Part shown: one piece after another, positions 63,544-64,000 of the stretch
How positions within the stretch are numbered: the first letter of the stretch is position 1
Layout: each line of letters opens with the position of its first letter
Assembly (NCBI RefSeq): GCF_022919835.1
Contig: NZ_CP095074.1
Coordinates: forward strand, 3,081,501 to 3,145,500
DNA from: Halobacillus shinanisalinarum
GTDB lineage: Bacteria > Bacillota > Bacilli > Bacillales > Halobacillaceae
DNA length: 64,000 bases
Direction of reading: 5' to 3'
Program-made: the position numbers and the translations under genes
The notes under the pieces: generated by a model
What the model was told of the DNA's origin: nothing
What the model saw: the letters and a program-made list of their open reading frames with translations, nothing else
The model's database searches: none

Positions 63544-63674
63544 ACGAACAGTGTTCGAAAATTATCTATTTTGTGCAGTTTATATTCACCTGGAGTAAGC
63601 AGTTTCGTTTCGGTATTTTGGCTAAGTTTATGAGTAATTGGGATTAGTTTTCAAGTCTAAGTAGGAGGTTCGCT

Positions 63675-64000
63675 ATGAGAAGATTTAATCTTTTTATGCT
63701 TATTGGTGTTGGACTGGTAATGGCGGTTTTTTTGGCTGCTTGTACTGGAAAGACTACAAATGAAGCAGAGAATGACAGCCAAGACAATTCAGGGACAAGT
63801 GACGAGGAAGAAGTTATGAATTTATCTGTATCTAGTTCATTGCAAACAATGGATACATCTTTAGCTGCAGATGCACTCTCTTTTCAATGGCTAAACGTCA
63901 CTAAAGAAGGACTTTATCGTTATGGGCTGAAAGGGGAACATATACCTGGAGTAGCAAAAAATCATGAAGTCAGTGAAGATGGCCTTACATGGGTATTTCA
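63675..64000 (+). CDS. Peptide ABC transporter substrate-binding lipoprotein (OppA type), partial
   Basis: The first 108 residues of a family-5 binding protein run to the window edge. Residues 1-23 are a lipoprotein signal with lipobox LAAC, followed by a long acidic/Gln/Asn linker (NEAENDSQDNSGTSDEEE). The family start then follows: LSVSSSLQTMDTSLAADALS, VTKEGLYRYG and GVAKNHEVSEDGLTWVF. ATG after TAGGAGG. It probably binds oligopeptides; it continues outside the window. Confidence 0.9.
   Translation, partial: MRRFNLFMLIGVGLVMAVFLAACTGKTTNEAENDSQDNSGTSDEEEVMNLSVSSSLQTMDTSLAADALSFQWLNVTKEGLYRYGLKGEHIPGVAKNHEVSEDGLTWVF

Noticed and set aside
1..64000. CRISPR arrays, rRNA genes, prophage or tRNA genes
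   Set aside because: I saw no regularly spaced repeats, no rRNA-like sequence and no phage gene run. I did not recognise a tRNA by eye; tRNAscan-SE would settle that.

Overview
The window looks like chromosomal DNA of a low-to-moderate GC, Gram-positive, spore-former-like Bacillaceae, probably a halophilic or halotolerant marine relative of Halobacillus, Virgibacillus or Oceanobacillus. The evidence is AGGAGG-type ribosome sites, frequent TTG/GTG starts, CcpA-type cre boxes (core TGAAAGCG), lipoprotein-type binding proteins, and a choline-to-glycine-betaine module. The genus cannot be fixed from sequence alone. Almost the whole window is carbon-source acquisition: transporter, catabolic enzymes and local regulator, repeated with different substrates.

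Layout. 0.05-7.5 kb: RraA-like aldolase, DUF1932 dehydrogenase, tripartite tricarboxylate transporter (tctC-tctB-tctA), an unknown protein, an MFS permease and a broken RpiR regulator, with HexR/RpiR-like palindromes at the front promoter. 8.3-14.4 kb: broken LacI regulator, unknown protein, 30-aa membrane peptide, sodium:solute symporter, Fe-alcohol dehydrogenase and aldehyde dehydrogenase. 14.6-18.6 kb: LysE exporter, an IS4-type element that has beheaded an acetyltransferase gene, and gene-poor DNA. 18.8-27.8 kb: BASS transporter, IclR regulator, TRAP transporter, SDR, PPC-domain protein, acyl-CoA ligase, thiolase and DUF35 partner. 29.2-35.0 kb (minus strand): a probable D-tartrate operon (dicarboxylate symporter, FAH-family hydrolase, D-tartrate dehydratase-like enolase) with a sigma-54 promoter and a PrpR-like activator. 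35.2-38.6 kb: IS3 relic, HxlR regulator, Gfo/Idh oxidoreductase, nitroreductase. 39.5-45.5 kb: visibly GC-richer choline/betaine locus (SSS symporter, gbsA, GMC choline dehydrogenase, GbsR). 45.7-47.4 kb: decayed toxin-antitoxin and HipA/HIRAN genes. 47.8-63.2 kb: a galacto-N-biose / mucin core-1 O-glycan locus. 63.7 kb to the end: start of an oligopeptide-type binding protein.

The last big locus is the most interesting. A secreted GH101 endo-alpha-N-acetylgalactosaminidase would release Gal-beta-1,3-GalNAc. An ABC importer would take it up. A GH112 phosphorylase would split it to Gal-1-P plus GalNAc, and a ROK kinase, GalT and GalE would process the products. Relics of an AgaS isomerase and a tagatose-bisphosphate-type aldolase follow. 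The GH101 gene and the importer share a 46-bp promoter block ending in a cre box, next to an AraC regulator. This logic is known from Bifidobacterium; here it sits in a probable marine Bacillaceae.

Two features cut across regions. First, seven genes (rpiR, lacI, SSS symporter, GH101, galE, ROK, galT) are each repaired to full length by adding one base to a G or C run, which suggests systematic homopolymer under-calling or phase-variation-like slippage. Second, a roughly 150-nt structured element occurs three times (18.1, 28.7 and 39.1 kb), with two conserved hairpins showing compensatory changes and a terminator-like third hairpin. I do not recognise it.
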